This document shows positions 1 through 9,255 of a stretch of DNA of 64,000 nt, piece after piece; positions within the stretch are counted from its first letter, which is position 1; each line of letters starts with the position of its first letter. The notes beneath the pieces are model-generated. The model worked only from the letters and a program-made list of their open reading frames with translations, had not been told where the DNA came from and ran no database searches. A program made the translations under genes and the position numbers. The DNA comes from Microbaculum marinum. Lineage in GTDB: Bacteria > Pseudomonadota > Alphaproteobacteria > Rhizobiales > Tepidamorphaceae. The DNA lies in the NCBI RefSeq assembly GCF_042646165.1, contig NZ_JBHRTC010000015.1. The stretch is one strand, 5' to 3'.

Positions 1-1452
1 GGCGACGTCGTCCTGCTCGCCGGCGATCTCGGCGCCGGCAAGACCGCCTTCGCCCGCGCCCTGATCCGCGCCGTCGCCGACGATGCCGGCCTGGAGGTGC
101 CGAGCCCGACCTTCACGCTGGTCCAGACCTACGACCTGCCGCGGCTGGCGATCGCCCATGTCGATCTCTACCGGCTCGGCGATCCGGCCGAGCTCGACGA
201 ACTGGGCCTCGACGAGCATGCCGGCCTGATCCTGGCCGAATGGCCGGAGCGGGCGCCGGACCGATTCCCCGCCGACCGCCTCGAGGTCCGTCTCGAGGTC
301 GACGCGGAGGATCCCGGCGCCCGCACCGCGCGGCTCACCGCCCACGGCGACTGGACCGATCGGCTGGCCCGCATCGCCGAGGTCCGCGACGTCCTGGCAC
401 GGCTCGGCTACGGCGGCTGGCGCCGGCGCTTCCTCAAGGGCGACGCCTCGAGCCGGCGCTACGAGCGCCTGTCGCGGGACGGCCGCAGCGCCGTGATGAG
501 CGCCGTGATGATGGATTCCCCTGCGGCGCCGGATCCCGGCACCGGCCCGGTGCCCTACAGCCGGATCGCCCATCTCGCCGAGTCCGTGACGCCCTTCGTC
601 GCCGTCGCCCGGGCGCTCGGCGAGCGCGGTTTCTCGGCGCCGCGGATCCATGCCGCCGACCTCGACCGCGGCGTGCTGGTGATCGAGGACCTCGGCGCCC
701 TGACCGTGCTCGACGACGCCGGCAGGCCGGTCGCGGAGCGATATGCCGCCGCCGTCGAGCTGCTGGCCGAGTTCCACGGCCTGGCCATGCCCGACGCGGT
801 CGAGGCCGCGCCGGGGATCGTCCACCGGCTGCCGCGCTACGACGAGGCGGCGTTCCGTATCGAGCTCGGCCTGCTGGCGGACTGGTTCGCCCCGTTCGCC
901 ACCGGCGCGCCGCTGTCGGAGGCCGCGCTCGCCGAGTTCGATGCGATCTGGGCCGACCTGCTGCCCGGCATCGCCGATCCGGCCGCCCACCGCGCCTGGG
1001 TGATGCGCGACTACCATTCGCCCAACCTGATGTGGCTGCCGGAGCGCGACGGCATCCGCCGGGTCGGCCTGCTCGATTTCCAGGACGCGGTGATCGGCCC
1101 GGCAGCCTACGACGTCGCCTCGCTGGTCTTCGACGCGCGCGTCGACGTGCCGGCGCCGTTGCGGGACGACCTGCGCGCCCGCTACGTTGCCTGCCGGCGG
1201 CAGGCCGATCCCGGCTTCGACGCGGCGGCCTTCGACCGCGACCTGGCGATTCTCGCCGCCCAGCGCAACACCAAGATCCTCGGCATCTTCGCGCGGCTGT
1301 TCCTGCGCGACGGCAAGCCGGCCTATCTCGCCCACATCCCCCGGATATCCACCTATCTGGAGCATGCGCTCGACCATCCGGTTCTCGCGCGCCTCAAGGT
1401 CTGGTACGACACCCACCTTCCCGACGAACTGCGCAGACGGGCGGCAGGCTAG
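1..1452 (+). CDS. tsaE: TsaE ATPase fused to AmgK-like sugar kinase (5' truncated)
   Basis: The reading frame is open from base 1, so the true start lies outside the window. The first ~130 codons are TsaE, the P-loop ATPase that works with TsaB and TsaD in making t6A37 of tRNA. The Walker A motif GDLGAGKT is codons 8-15, and PSPTFTLV and HVDLYRL follow as in TsaE. The remaining ~350 residues are an aminoglycoside-phosphotransferase-fold kinase with the catalytic loop RDYHSPN and the metal loop LLDFQDAV. This half resembles AmgK, which phosphorylates N-acetylmuramate or GlcNAc at the anomeric position. murU follows 6 bp downstream, which supports a cell-wall recycling role for the kinase half. 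A TsaE/kinase fusion is known in Hyphomicrobiales. The fusion is seen directly; the substrate is inferred. Confidence 0.9.
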   Translation, partial: GDVVLLAGDLGAGKTAFARALIRAVADDAGLEVPSPTFTLVQTYDLPRLAIAHVDLYRLGDPAELDELGLDEHAGLILAEWPERAPDRFPADRLEVRLEVDAEDPGARTARLTAHGDWTDRLARIAEVRDVLARLGYGGWRRRFLKGDASSRRYERLSRDGRSAVMSAVMMDSPAAPDPGTGPVPYSRIAHLAESVTPFVAVARALGERGFSAPRIHAADLDRGVLVIEDLGALTVLDDAGRPVAERYAAAVELLAEFHGLAMPDAVEAAPGIVHRLPRYDEAAFRIELGLLADWFAPFATGAPLSEAALAEFDAIWADLLPGIADPAAHRAWVMRDYHSPNLMWLPERDGIRRVGLLDFQDAVIGPAAYDVASLVFDARVDVPAPLRDDLRARYVACRRQADPGFDAAAFDRDLAILAAQRNTKILGIFARLFLRDGKPAYLAHIPRISTYLEHALDHPVLARLKVWYDTHLPDELRRRAAG

Positions 1453-1458
1453 GACGAC

Positions 1459-2235
1459 ATGGCGACGAACGGGTCAACGAACGGTGCCGGCGACGGAAAC
1501 GCCAACGGAAGCGGGCGCTTGCGGCCTGATGCGGCGATGGTTCTGGCGGCCGGGCTTGGCACGCGCATGCGGCCGATCACCGAGACGAAGCCCAAGCCGC
1601 TCGTCGAGGTGGCCGGCAAGCCGCTGATCGACCACGTCCTCGACCGGCTGGCGGAGGCACGGGTCGGCCGCGCCGTCGTCAACGTGCATTACCTCGCCGA
1701 CCAGATCGAGGCCCATCTTCGCGACCGCGCGGCGCCCGCCATCACGATCTCCGACGAGCGCGACGAACTGCTGGAGACCGGCGGCGGCATCGCCAGGGCG
1801 TTGCCTGCGCTCGGCCCGGACCCGTTCTACCTGCTCAATACCGATTCGCTGTGGATCGAGAGCGCCCGCCCGCTGCTCGACCGGCTGGCCGAGGCCTGGG
1901 ACGACGCCCGCATGGACGCGCTGCTGGTCGTCGCGCCGGTCGTCGCGAGTTCGGGCTATTCCGGCGACGGCGACTTCATGCTCGGACCCGACGGCCGGCT
2001 CAGCCGCCGCCCGGAGCGGCTGATGGCCCCGTTCGTCTATACCGGCAGCGGCATCCTGTCGCCGCGGCTGTTCGCTGCTGCGCCGGAGGGCAGGTTCTCC
2101 CTCAACGTCCTGTTCGACGAGGCGATCGAGGCGGAACGGCTGTTCGGCCTCCGGCTCGACGGGCTGTGGATGCATGTCGGCGCGCCTGCGGCGATCGCCG
2201 AAGCCGAGATGATGATCTCCGAAAGCGCCATGTGA
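1459..2235 (+). CDS. murU: MurU-like nucleotidyltransferase
   Basis: A 258-residue sugar-1-phosphate nucleotidyltransferase. The N-terminal signature VLAAGLGTRMRP and the lysine-rich KPKPLVEVAGKPL follow a 26-residue low-complexity Gly/Asn leader. DERDELLETGGGI and LLNTDSLW are the substrate and metal segments of the GT-A-like fold. In the MurNAc recycling route of Pseudomonas and many alphaproteobacteria, MurU makes UDP-MurNAc from MurNAc-1-phosphate supplied by AmgK. The AmgK-like kinase lies immediately upstream (6 bp gap), so the pair is probably co-transcribed. A general UTP- or GTP-dependent sugar-1-phosphate transferase is the alternative. The leader before residue 27 may mean that the true start is further downstream. 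Confidence 0.82.
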   Translation: MATNGSTNGAGDGNANGSGRLRPDAAMVLAAGLGTRMRPITETKPKPLVEVAGKPLIDHVLDRLAEARVGRAVVNVHYLADQIEAHLRDRAAPAITISDERDELLETGGGIARALPALGPDPFYLLNTDSLWIESARPLLDRLAEAWDDARMDALLVVAPVVASSGYSGDGDFMLGPDGRLSRRPERLMAPFVYTGSGILSPRLFAAAPEGRFSLNVLFDEAIEAERLFGLRLDGLWMHVGAPAAIAEAEMMISESAM

Positions 2236-2241
2236 GGCGCC

Positions 2242-5200
2242 ATGGGCGCCTCCGCAGACGCCACCGGGACCGAACGGAGCGGCGCCGCCGCCGGGCCGCG
2301 GCTGTGGACGATCCCGCCGTCCGCGCCGTTCCTGGAGCGGCTGGCTGACGCGCTGCTCGCCGGCACGCTGGTGCCCTTTGCCCCCGGCGGCGCACCGTAT
2401 CCGCTGTCCGACCACCTGGTGCTGCTGCCGACCCGGCGCGCCTGCCGGGCGCTTGCCGAGATCCTCGCCGCCCGCGCCGGGGGCGAGGCCGTTCTGCTGC
2501 CGAGGATCCGGCCGATCGGCGACGTCGACGAGGTCGACCTCGCGCTCGCCGGCGTCGGCGCGCTGGGCGACGCGGCGCTGGCGCTGCGGCAGAAGCCGGC
2601 GATCGCTCCGCTCAGGCGCCACGTCCTGCTGACCGAACTGGTGCTCGGCTGGGGCCGCACCGTCGCCCGGAGCCTGATGGTGCCGGGCCGCGACGAACCG
2701 GTGGCGATCCCCGTCGTGCCCGGCGACGCGGCCTATCTGGCGCGCGATCTCGCCACCCTCATCGACGATTTCGAGACGGAAGGCAGGAAATTCTCCGGGC
2801 TGTCCGGCCTGGTGCCGGAGGACCATGCCGCCTACTGGCGGCTGACCGTAGAGTTCCTGCGGATCGCCACCGAGCTCTGGCCGGACATCCTCGAGGCCGA
2901 GCAGGCGGTGGATCCCGCCGCCCGGCGCGACGCGCTGCTGCGCGGCGAGGCGGAGCTGCTGCGCTCCCGCCCGCCCGCCGGGCCGGTCGTCGCCGCCGGT
3001 TCGACCGGTACCATACCGGCGACCGCGGACCTGCTCGCGGCGATCGCGCGCCTGCCGCTCGGCGCCGTCGTGCTGCCGGGGCTCGATCTCGACCTGGACG
3101 ACGCGAGCTGGGAGGCGGTCGACCACGCCGACGACCCGCAGCCCGGCCATCCGCAGTACGGGCTGAAGCGCCTGCTCGGCCGGCTCGGCGCGGTGCGCGG
3201 CGGTGTCGACAGGCTGGTGGCGCCGCAGCTCCCCGCCCGCGAGCGGATCGTCGGCGAGACCTTCCGTCCGGTCGCCACCACCGACCGCTGGGCGGAGGTG
3301 GCCGGAACGATCGCACCCGACGCCCTGGCCGACGCGCTGGCCGGGGTCCGCGTGCTGGAGGCGGCAAGCGAGCAGGAGGAAGCGCTGGCGATCGCGCTGT
3401 CGATGCGCGAGGCGGTCGAGACGCCCGGCCGCACGGCGGCGCTGGTGACGCCGGACCGGGCGCTCGCCCGAAGGGTCGCAGCCGAACTCCGCCGCTGGGA
3501 CATCGCGGTCGAGGACAGCGCCGGGCTGCCGCTGGCCGACACGGCGGCCGGCACCCTGTTCCGGCTGATCGCCGATGCGGCCGCGCTGCGGCTTGCCCCG
3601 GTCGCCCTGGTCGCCCTGATCCAGCACCCGCTGGCCGCCTTCGGCCTGGAGCCCGCCGAGGCGCGCCGCGCGGCGCGGCTTCTGGAACTGGTCGCGCTGC
3701 GCGGTCCGCGGCCTGCGGCCGGCGGGGCCGGACTGGTGCGGACGCTGCGACACGCCTTCGAGCGGCGCGCCGGGGCGCGGCTGCATCCGGCCGTCCGCCG
3801 GCTTGGCGAAGACGACTGGCGCGCGGCTCTCGACCTGGGCGAGCGCATTGCCGCCGCGCTCGAGCCGCTGGAAGCGCTGGCCGGCCGCGGTGCGCTGCCG
3901 TTCGGCGGCGTCGTCGCGGCACATGCGCAGGCACTGGCCTCCGTCGCGGCGACGCCGCATGGCATGACGCTCGCCGGCGACGACGCGGTGGCGCTGCAGC
4001 GCTTCGTGGAGGACCTGTCGGATGCCGCCCGCGGTGGCCTCGAGCCGAAGCTGTCGGAATACCCCGCGCTGCTGCGGGCGTTGATGTCCGGCATCCCGGT
4101 GCGCCCGCATGCGCCCGGCCATCCGCGCCTGTCGATCCTCGGCCCGCTCGAGGCCCGCCTGATCTCGGCGGACCTGCTGATCCTCGGCGGCCTCGTCGAA
4201 GGCGTCTGGCCCGCCGACACGCGCACCGATCCCTTCCTCAACCGGCCGATGCGCCGCGGCGTCGGGCTGGAGGCGCCGGAGCGGTTCATCGGCCTTGCCG
4301 CCCACGACGTCGCCCAGGCGATGTGCGCGCCCTCCGTCGTGCTGTCGCACGCCACCAAGATCGGCGGTGCGCCCGCCATCGCCTCGCGCTGGCTGCAGCG
4401 CATGAAGGCGGTGATCGGCAAGGACCGCTGGCAGGCGCTGGCGGAGAAGGGCCGGCCATGTCTCGACCTTGCCCGCACCATCGACCATCACGTCGGGCCG
4501 ACCGAACCGATCGGCGAGCCGAAGCCGTGCCCGGCGCTCGAACACCGACCCGACCGGCTGAGCGTCACCGAGATCGAGACGCTGATCCGCGACCCGTACG
4601 CCATCTACGCCCGCCGTATCCTGCGGCTGGAACCGCTGGCGACCCTGGACGAACTGCCGGACGCCGCCGAGCGCGGCAACATCATCCACGAGGCGCTGGC
4701 CGACTACGTCCAGGCGGTCGACGCCGGCGAGGCGGCGGACCTGATCGTCATCGGCGAACGGCTGTTCGAGGGTCTCGACGACTTTCCGGAGATCCGTGCC
4801 TTCTGGTGGCCGAGGTTCCTGCGCATCGCCGAATGGTTCGTCGCCCGGGACCGGGCGGAGCGGCCCGGGCTGAAGGCGCGGTTCGTCGAGCAGACGGGCG
4901 ATCTGTCGTTGCCGGTTGCCGGCCGGCCGTTTCGCCTGACCGGTCGCGGCGACCGCTTCGACGTCGCCGCATCCGGGGGGCTGCGCATCGTCGACTACAA
5001 GACGGGCGCCGCCCCGACCGAGAAGCAGGTGCGCATCGGCCTCAGCCCGCAATTGCCGCTGGAGGCCGCGATGGCGATGGGCGGCGGCTTCGGGCCGCAG
5101 GTCGCCGGCCTGGAGCCGGACCGGCTCGCCTATGTCGAGCTGCGCGGCGGCCGCAATCCCGGCGAGGTGAAGGAGATCGCGCCGGAGGAGGGCACCGTCG

Positions 5201-5367
5201 CGGATTTCGCCCGGGCCACTCTGGCGAGCCTGATCCGTCTGCTGGAACGCTTCGCCGATTCCGGGCAGCCCTACTACGTCAAGCCGCGCAGCCAGTTCGC
5301 CCGCAAGGTCACCGACTACGACCACCTGTCGCGCTGGCCGGAGTGGGGCGCGGGCGGGGGCGACTGA
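2242..5367 (+). CDS. addB: AddB, double-strand-break repair helicase-nuclease subunit
   Basis: A 1041-residue protein of the alphaproteobacterial AddB type (TIGR02786-like). With AddA it forms the ATP-dependent helicase/nuclease that resects double-strand breaks and loads RecA, the counterpart of RecBCD. The N-terminal half is a degenerate helicase-like fold with LLPTRRACRAL in place of a canonical Walker A. The C-terminal RecB-like nuclease has VDYKTGAAPTEKQ with D918 and K920, and SVTEIETLIRDPYAIYA before it. I see no four-cysteine iron-sulfur set as in Bacillus AddB, which is normal for this subfamily. The start is 6 bp after murU, and the stop codon shares one base with the addA start (TGATG), so the two subunits are probably translationally coupled. 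Confidence 0.93.
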   Translation: MGASADATGTERSGAAAGPRLWTIPPSAPFLERLADALLAGTLVPFAPGGAPYPLSDHLVLLPTRRACRALAEILAARAGGEAVLLPRIRPIGDVDEVDLALAGVGALGDAALALRQKPAIAPLRRHVLLTELVLGWGRTVARSLMVPGRDEPVAIPVVPGDAAYLARDLATLIDDFETEGRKFSGLSGLVPEDHAAYWRLTVEFLRIATELWPDILEAEQAVDPAARRDALLRGEAELLRSRPPAGPVVAAGSTGTIPATADLLAAIARLPLGAVVLPGLDLDLDDASWEAVDHADDPQPGHPQYGLKRLLGRLGAVRGGVDRLVAPQLPARERIVGETFRPVATTDRWAEVAGTIAPDALADALAGVRVLEAASEQEEALAIALSMREAVETPGRTAALVTPDRALARRVAAELRRWDIAVEDSAGLPLADTAAGTLFRLIADAAALRLAPVALVALIQHPLAAFGLEPAEARRAARLLELVALRGPRPAAGGAGLVRTLRHAFERRAGARLHPAVRRLGEDDWRAALDLGERIAAALEPLEALAGRGALPFGGVVAAHAQALASVAATPHGMTLAGDDAVALQRFVEDLSDAARGGLEPKLSEYPALLRALMSGIPVRPHAPGHPRLSILGPLEARLISADLLILGGLVEGVWPADTRTDPFLNRPMRRGVGLEAPERFIGLAAHDVAQAMCAPSVVLSHATKIGGAPAIASRWLQRMKAVIGKDRWQALAEKGRPCLDLARTIDHHVGPTEPIGEPKPCPALEHRPDRLSVTEIETLIRDPYAIYARRILRLEPLATLDELPDAAERGNIIHEALADYVQAVDAGEAADLIVIGERLFEGLDDFPEIRAFWWPRFLRIAEWFVARDRAERPGLKARFVEQTGDLSLPVAGRPFRLTGRGDRFDVAASGGLRIVDYKTGAAPTEKQVRIGLSPQLPLEAAMAMGGGFGPQVAGLEPDRLAYVELRGGRNPGEVKEIAPEEGTVADFARATLASLIRLLERFADSGQPYYVKPRSQFARKVTDYDHLSRWPEWGAGGGD

Positions 5368-8300
5368 TGGCCGACACCGTCCGCAAGGTTCCCGAAGCGA
5401 CCGTCGCCGCACAGCGCGAGGCGGCCGACCCGCGCGCCTCGGCCTGGGTCCGCGCCAATGCCGGCGCCGGCAAGACCTACGTGCTCGCCCAGCGGGTGCT
5501 GCGGCTGCTCCTGTCGGGCGCCGATCCCTCGCGCCTGCTCTGCATCACCTACACCAAGGCCGCCGCAGCCGAGATGTCGAACCGGGTGTTTGAGTGGCTG
5601 AGCGAGTGGACCACGGCCAGCGATGCCGACCTCGCCGCGCGGATCGAGGCGATCGAGGGCCGGCGGCCGGATGCCGCTGCTTTGCGCCGGGCCCGCCGGC
5701 TGTTCGCCGCCGCCGTCGAGACGCCGGGCGGCCTGAAGATCCAGACGATCCACGCCTTCTGCGAACGGCTCCTGCAGCAGTTCCCCTTCGAGGCGAGCGT
5801 CACCGCCGGCTTCACGGTGCTCGACGAGCGCGCCAGCGCCGAACTGCTCGCCGAGGCGCAGGCCGAGGTGCTGGTCGAGGCGGGCGACGACGGCCCGCTG
5901 GCGCAGGCGCTCGGCGACCTGCTCGCCCGGCTCAGCGACAGCGGCATCGCCGAGCTTGTCGAGACCGTGCTCCGGCAGCGCAGCGCCTTCCTCGACTGGG
6001 TGCGCGGCGCCGGCGACCTGCAGGGCGCGCTCGCCGTGCTCAAGTCCGAGCTGGGGCTCGCCCCGCACGAGGACGAAGCGACCATCGCCACCGAAATCCT
6101 GACGAGCGCCCACCTGCCGCGGTCCGAGTGGCAGGCGGTCGCCGAGACGCTGCGGACGGGATCGTCGAAGGTCGGAGAACTCGGCCATTGTCTCGCCGCC
6201 GCGGTCGTCGCCGCGGATGCCGAGCAGGCGCTGACCGCCTATCTGTCGGTCTTCCTGACCAGAAGCGGCAAGGAGCGCAGGCAGTTCCTGACGAAGCCGT
6301 TCCGGCAGGACTACCCCGACCTCTCCGACAGGCTCGACTCCGAGAAGGCGCGCGTCGTCGGGCTCTGCGACCGCCTGGCCGCGGCCCGCATCTTCGCCGG
6401 CAACGCCGCCCTGTTCACCGTCGCCGACGCCGTCATCGACCGCTACCAGGCGCTGAAGGGTGCGCGCGGCGTCGTCGACTTCGACGATCTCGTCGAGCGC
6501 ACCGCCATGCTGCTCGGCCGCGCCGATGCCGGCTGGGTGCTGTTCAAGCTCGACGGCGGCCTCGACCACGTGCTGGTCGACGAGGCCCAGGACACCAGCC
6601 CGCGCCAGTGGGAAATCGTCCAGAAGATGGCCGGCGAGTTCTTCGCCGGGCAGGGCGCCCGCGATGCCAACCGGACGATCTTCGCCGTCGGCGACATCAA
6701 GCAGTCGATCTATTCCTTCCAGGGCGCCGATCCGGCGCGCTTCGGCGACATGCAGCGGCATTTCGCGAGCAGCGCCGAGGACGCCGAGAGGACGTTCCGC
6801 TCGGTGCCGCTGCGCCTGTCCTTCCGGTCGACCCCGTCGGTGCTGAAGGCCGTCGACGAGGTCTTTCGCGAGGCACCCGCCAGCGCCGGCCTGTCGCTGC
6901 CGGATGTGCCGGAGGCCGTGATCCACGAGGCGATCCGCATCGGCGAGCCGGGCCTCGTCGAGATCTGGCCGGTCGAGGAGCCGGACGAGGCCGCCGACGT
7001 GACGCCGTGGGATGCGCCGCTCGACGTCGACCGGGCCGGCAGTCCCGAGAACCGCGTCGCCGAGCGGATCGCGGTCACCATCCGGCGATGGCTCGACGGC
7101 GGCGACTGCCTGGAGGCGACCGGCAAGCCGATCCGCCCCGGCGACATCATGATCCTGATGGCCCGCCGCGCCCCGTTCGCCGAGCCGATGATCCGCGCCC
7201 TCAAGCGCCACGACATTCCCGTCGCCGGCGCCGACCGGCTGGTGCTGACCGACCACATCGCCGTCATGGATCTGATGGCGGTCGGCCGCTTCGCGCTGAT
7301 GCCCGAGGACGACCTCAATCTCGCCGCCCTGTTGAAATCGCCGCTGGTCGGCATGGACGAGGACGGGCTGATGGCGATCGCGATCGGCCGGCGCGGCTCG
7401 CTGTGGGGTGCGATCCGGCGCTCGGAGGATCCTCGGCATGTCCGGATCCGCGAGACGCTCGAGGAGTGGCGCCGGCGCGCCGGCTTCGAACGGCCCTACG
7501 AATTCTATGCCCGCATCCTCGGCGCCGACCGCGGCCGCGCCGCCTTCCATCGCCGGCTCGGCGCGGAGGCCTTCGAGGCGATCGACGAGTTCCTCGGCCT
7601 GGCGCTTGCCTACGAGCGCGCCGAGACGCCGAGCCTGCCGGGCTTCCTCGCCTGGCTCGACGCCGCGCCCGCCCAGGTCAAGCGCGACATGGACAAGGGC
7701 CGCGACGAGGTGCGCGTGATGACCGTGCACGGCGCCAAGGGCCTGGAGGCGCCGATCGTCTTCCTGCCCGACACCTGCCGCGGCGTCGGCGGGCGCGGCG
7801 TCGGACCGCTGTTTCCCTTCGAGGGGAGCTTCGGCGCGCCGCTCGTCTGGGCGCAGAGCAAGCAGGCCGACTGCGCGGTCACCAGGACCCTGCGCGAGGC
7901 CGCCGAGCGCCGCCGCGACGAGGAGCAGAACCGGCTGCTCTACGTGGCGATGACGCGCGCCCGCGACCGGCTCTACGTCGCCGGCTTCGCCACCAGGCGG
8001 GCCTCGCAGTCGGGCCCGACCTGGTACGACCTGATCGGGACCGGGCTCGAGACCCTGCTCAGCGAGACCGAGACCCCCGATGGCCCGGTCAGGCGCTACG
8101 TCGGTCCGGGAACGCCGAGGGAACCGGAGGCGCCTGCGCAGCCGGCACCGGCCGCGGCGGCGGTCCCCGACTGGGTCGGCCGTCCCGCCCCGCGCGAGGC
8201 CCAGGCGGTCCGGCCGCAGGCTGCCTCGCAACTNNNNNNNNNNNNNNNNNNNNNCCGGCTGCTCGAGGCCCTGCCGGACCTTCCGCCGGACGAGCGGCGG

Positions 8301-8741
8301 GCCGCCGGCGAGCTGGCACTCGGATGGCAGGCTCCTGACTGGCCGACGGCACAGCGACAGCACGTTCTTGACACTGTCCTGGCAGTGCTCGACGACCCCG
8401 CCTTCGCCGCCGCCTTCGTCCCAGGGGCGCAGGCGGAGGTGTCGATCGCCGGCCGTGCCGGACCCGGCGCGCCGCCGCTCGTCGGCCAGATCGACCGGCT
8501 GGCGGTCACCGATGACGAAGTGTTGATCGTCGACTACAAGAGCGACCGAGTGGTGCCGGAGAGCGCCGAGGCGGTGCCGCACGGCTATCTCGCCCAGCTC
8601 GCCGCCTACCGCGATCTCGCCCGCCGGATCTGGCCCGACCGGACGGTCCGCGCGGCCCTGCTGTGGACATCGGGACCGACGCTGATGGCGCTTCCCGACG
8701 GCCTGATGGACGCGCATGCCGGCCCCGACCGCGACGCATGA
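5367..8741 (+). CDS. addA: AddA, double-strand-break repair helicase-nuclease subunit
   Basis: About 1124 residues, UvrD/Rep superfamily 1A helicase with a C-terminal PD-(D/E)XK nuclease. Walker A is ANAGAGKT (residues 30-37). Walker B is LVDEAQDTSPRQW (D405, E406). VMTVHGAKGLEAP and LLYVAMTRARDRLYVA are late helicase motifs. The nuclease has IVDYKSDR with D1056 and K1058. The ATG overlaps the addB stop by one base; the frame is open well upstream, but those codons belong to addB. The gene contains a 21-N assembly gap in a Pro/Ala-rich linker before the nuclease domain. The flanking frame is consistent with 21 bases, but the real length of the missing piece is unknown. Confidence 0.93.
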   Translation: MADTVRKVPEATVAAQREAADPRASAWVRANAGAGKTYVLAQRVLRLLLSGADPSRLLCITYTKAAAAEMSNRVFEWLSEWTTASDADLAARIEAIEGRRPDAAALRRARRLFAAAVETPGGLKIQTIHAFCERLLQQFPFEASVTAGFTVLDERASAELLAEAQAEVLVEAGDDGPLAQALGDLLARLSDSGIAELVETVLRQRSAFLDWVRGAGDLQGALAVLKSELGLAPHEDEATIATEILTSAHLPRSEWQAVAETLRTGSSKVGELGHCLAAAVVAADAEQALTAYLSVFLTRSGKERRQFLTKPFRQDYPDLSDRLDSEKARVVGLCDRLAAARIFAGNAALFTVADAVIDRYQALKGARGVVDFDDLVERTAMLLGRADAGWVLFKLDGGLDHVLVDEAQDTSPRQWEIVQKMAGEFFAGQGARDANRTIFAVGDIKQSIYSFQGADPARFGDMQRHFASSAEDAERTFRSVPLRLSFRSTPSVLKAVDEVFREAPASAGLSLPDVPEAVIHEAIRIGEPGLVEIWPVEEPDEAADVTPWDAPLDVDRAGSPENRVAERIAVTIRRWLDGGDCLEATGKPIRPGDIMILMARRAPFAEPMIRALKRHDIPVAGADRLVLTDHIAVMDLMAVGRFALMPEDDLNLAALLKSPLVGMDEDGLMAIAIGRRGSLWGAIRRSEDPRHVRIRETLEEWRRRAGFERPYEFYARILGADRGRAAFHRRLGAEAFEAIDEFLGLALAYERAETPSLPGFLAWLDAAPAQVKRDMDKGRDEVRVMTVHGAKGLEAPIVFLPDTCRGVGGRGVGPLFPFEGSFGAPLVWAQSKQADCAVTRTLREAAERRRDEEQNRLLYVAMTRARDRLYVAGFATRRASQSGPTWYDLIGTGLETLLSETETPDGPVRRYVGPGTPREPEAPAQPAPAAAAVPDWVGRPAPREAQAVRPQAASQXXXXXXXXRLLEALPDLPPDERRAAGELALGWQAPDWPTAQRQHVLDTVLAVLDDPAFAAAFVPGAQAEVSIAGRAGPGAPPLVGQIDRLAVTDDEVLIVDYKSDRVVPESAEAVPHGYLAQLAAYRDLARRIWPDRTVRAALLWTSGPTLMALPDGLMDAHAGPDRDA
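8234..8254. other. Assembly gap of 21 N inside addA
   Basis: Twenty-one ambiguous bases. They fall in the Pro/Ala-rich linker between the helicase and nuclease parts of AddA. Both flanks continue in the addA frame, so the gap size is compatible with an intact gene, but the sequence there is unknown. Confidence 0.98.
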
Positions 8742-8756
8742 GAGACCTGCGTCGCC

Positions 8757-8785
8757 TTGACGGTCCCCCGGCACCTACCTAACTT
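8757..8785 (+). promoter_or_regulatory. Putative sigma-70 promoter of trxA
   Basis: TTGACG at 8757-8762 and TAACTT at 8780-8785 are separated by exactly 17 bp. They lie in the 108-bp gap between addA and trxA, giving a leader of roughly 55-60 nt. This would let trxA be expressed independently of addBA. Confidence 0.5.
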
Positions 8786-8849
8786 TCGGCCACAACGATT
8801 CCATGAACGGTCGCCACCGCGGCCGATTCGCGACCTGCGAGGACACAAT

Positions 8850-9170
8850 ATGGCCGTTTCCCACACCACCGACGCCGCATTCCAGGCCGATGTGCTGGAG
8901 TCTTCCGAGCCGGTACTGGTCGACTTCTGGGCGGAATGGTGCGGCCCCTGCCGCCAGATCGCGCCGATGCTCGACGAGATCGAGACCGAGATGGCCGGCA
9001 AGGTGAAGATTGCCAAGGTCAATGTCGACGAAAACCCCGGCATTCCCTCGAATTACGGCGTCCGCGCGATCCCGACGCTGATCCTGTTCAAGGGCGGCGA
9101 GGCGATCGGCACCCAGGTCGGCGTCCAGCCGAAGAGCCGGCTGGTGTCGTGGATTTCCGAATCGATCTGA
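8850..9170 (+). CDS. trxA: Thioredoxin 1
   Basis: A 106-residue cytosolic thioredoxin that passes electrons from thioredoxin reductase to protein disulfides. The active site is WCGPC with C31 and C34; VDFWAEW and the cis-proline segment RAIPTLILFKGGE are canonical. The frame is open further upstream, but homology starts at MAVSHTTDAAF, so the ATG at 8850 is chosen. A promoter-like pair lies about 65 bp upstream and a strong hairpin follows the stop. Position directly after addA and facing folC is common in Hyphomicrobiales. Confidence 0.97.
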   Translation: MAVSHTTDAAFQADVLESSEPVLVDFWAEWCGPCRQIAPMLDEIETEMAGKVKIAKVNVDENPGIPSNYGVRAIPTLILFKGGEAIGTQVGVQPKSRLVSWISESI

Positions 9171-9191
9171 TCGCGATCCGATAGAGTTTCA

Positions 9192-9218
9192 AGCGGCGGC
9201 GCCATCGGCGCCGCCGTT
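9192..9218. terminator. Bidirectional hairpin terminator between trxA and folC
   Basis: A perfect 10-bp stem (CGGCGGCGCC at 9194-9203 and its complement at 9207-9216) with a 3-base ATC loop. AA precedes and TT follows, extending the stem. It sits between the convergent ends of trxA (stop 9170) and folC (stop 9256). The T tract is short, so it may be only partly intrinsic. Confidence 0.65.
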
Positions 9219-9255
9219 GCTGTATGGCGGCGCGATCAGGTCACGCAGCAACCCC

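Noticed and set aside
1474..5412. Open frame of 1312 codons antisense to murU and addB
   Set aside because: It mirrors addB codon by codon and has no motif; long antisense frames are normal in DNA this GC-rich.
5316..8774. Open frame of about 1150 codons antisense to addA
   Set aside because: Same cause: complement of a GC-rich coding strand, with Asp/Arg/Gly-rich composition and no recognisable domain.
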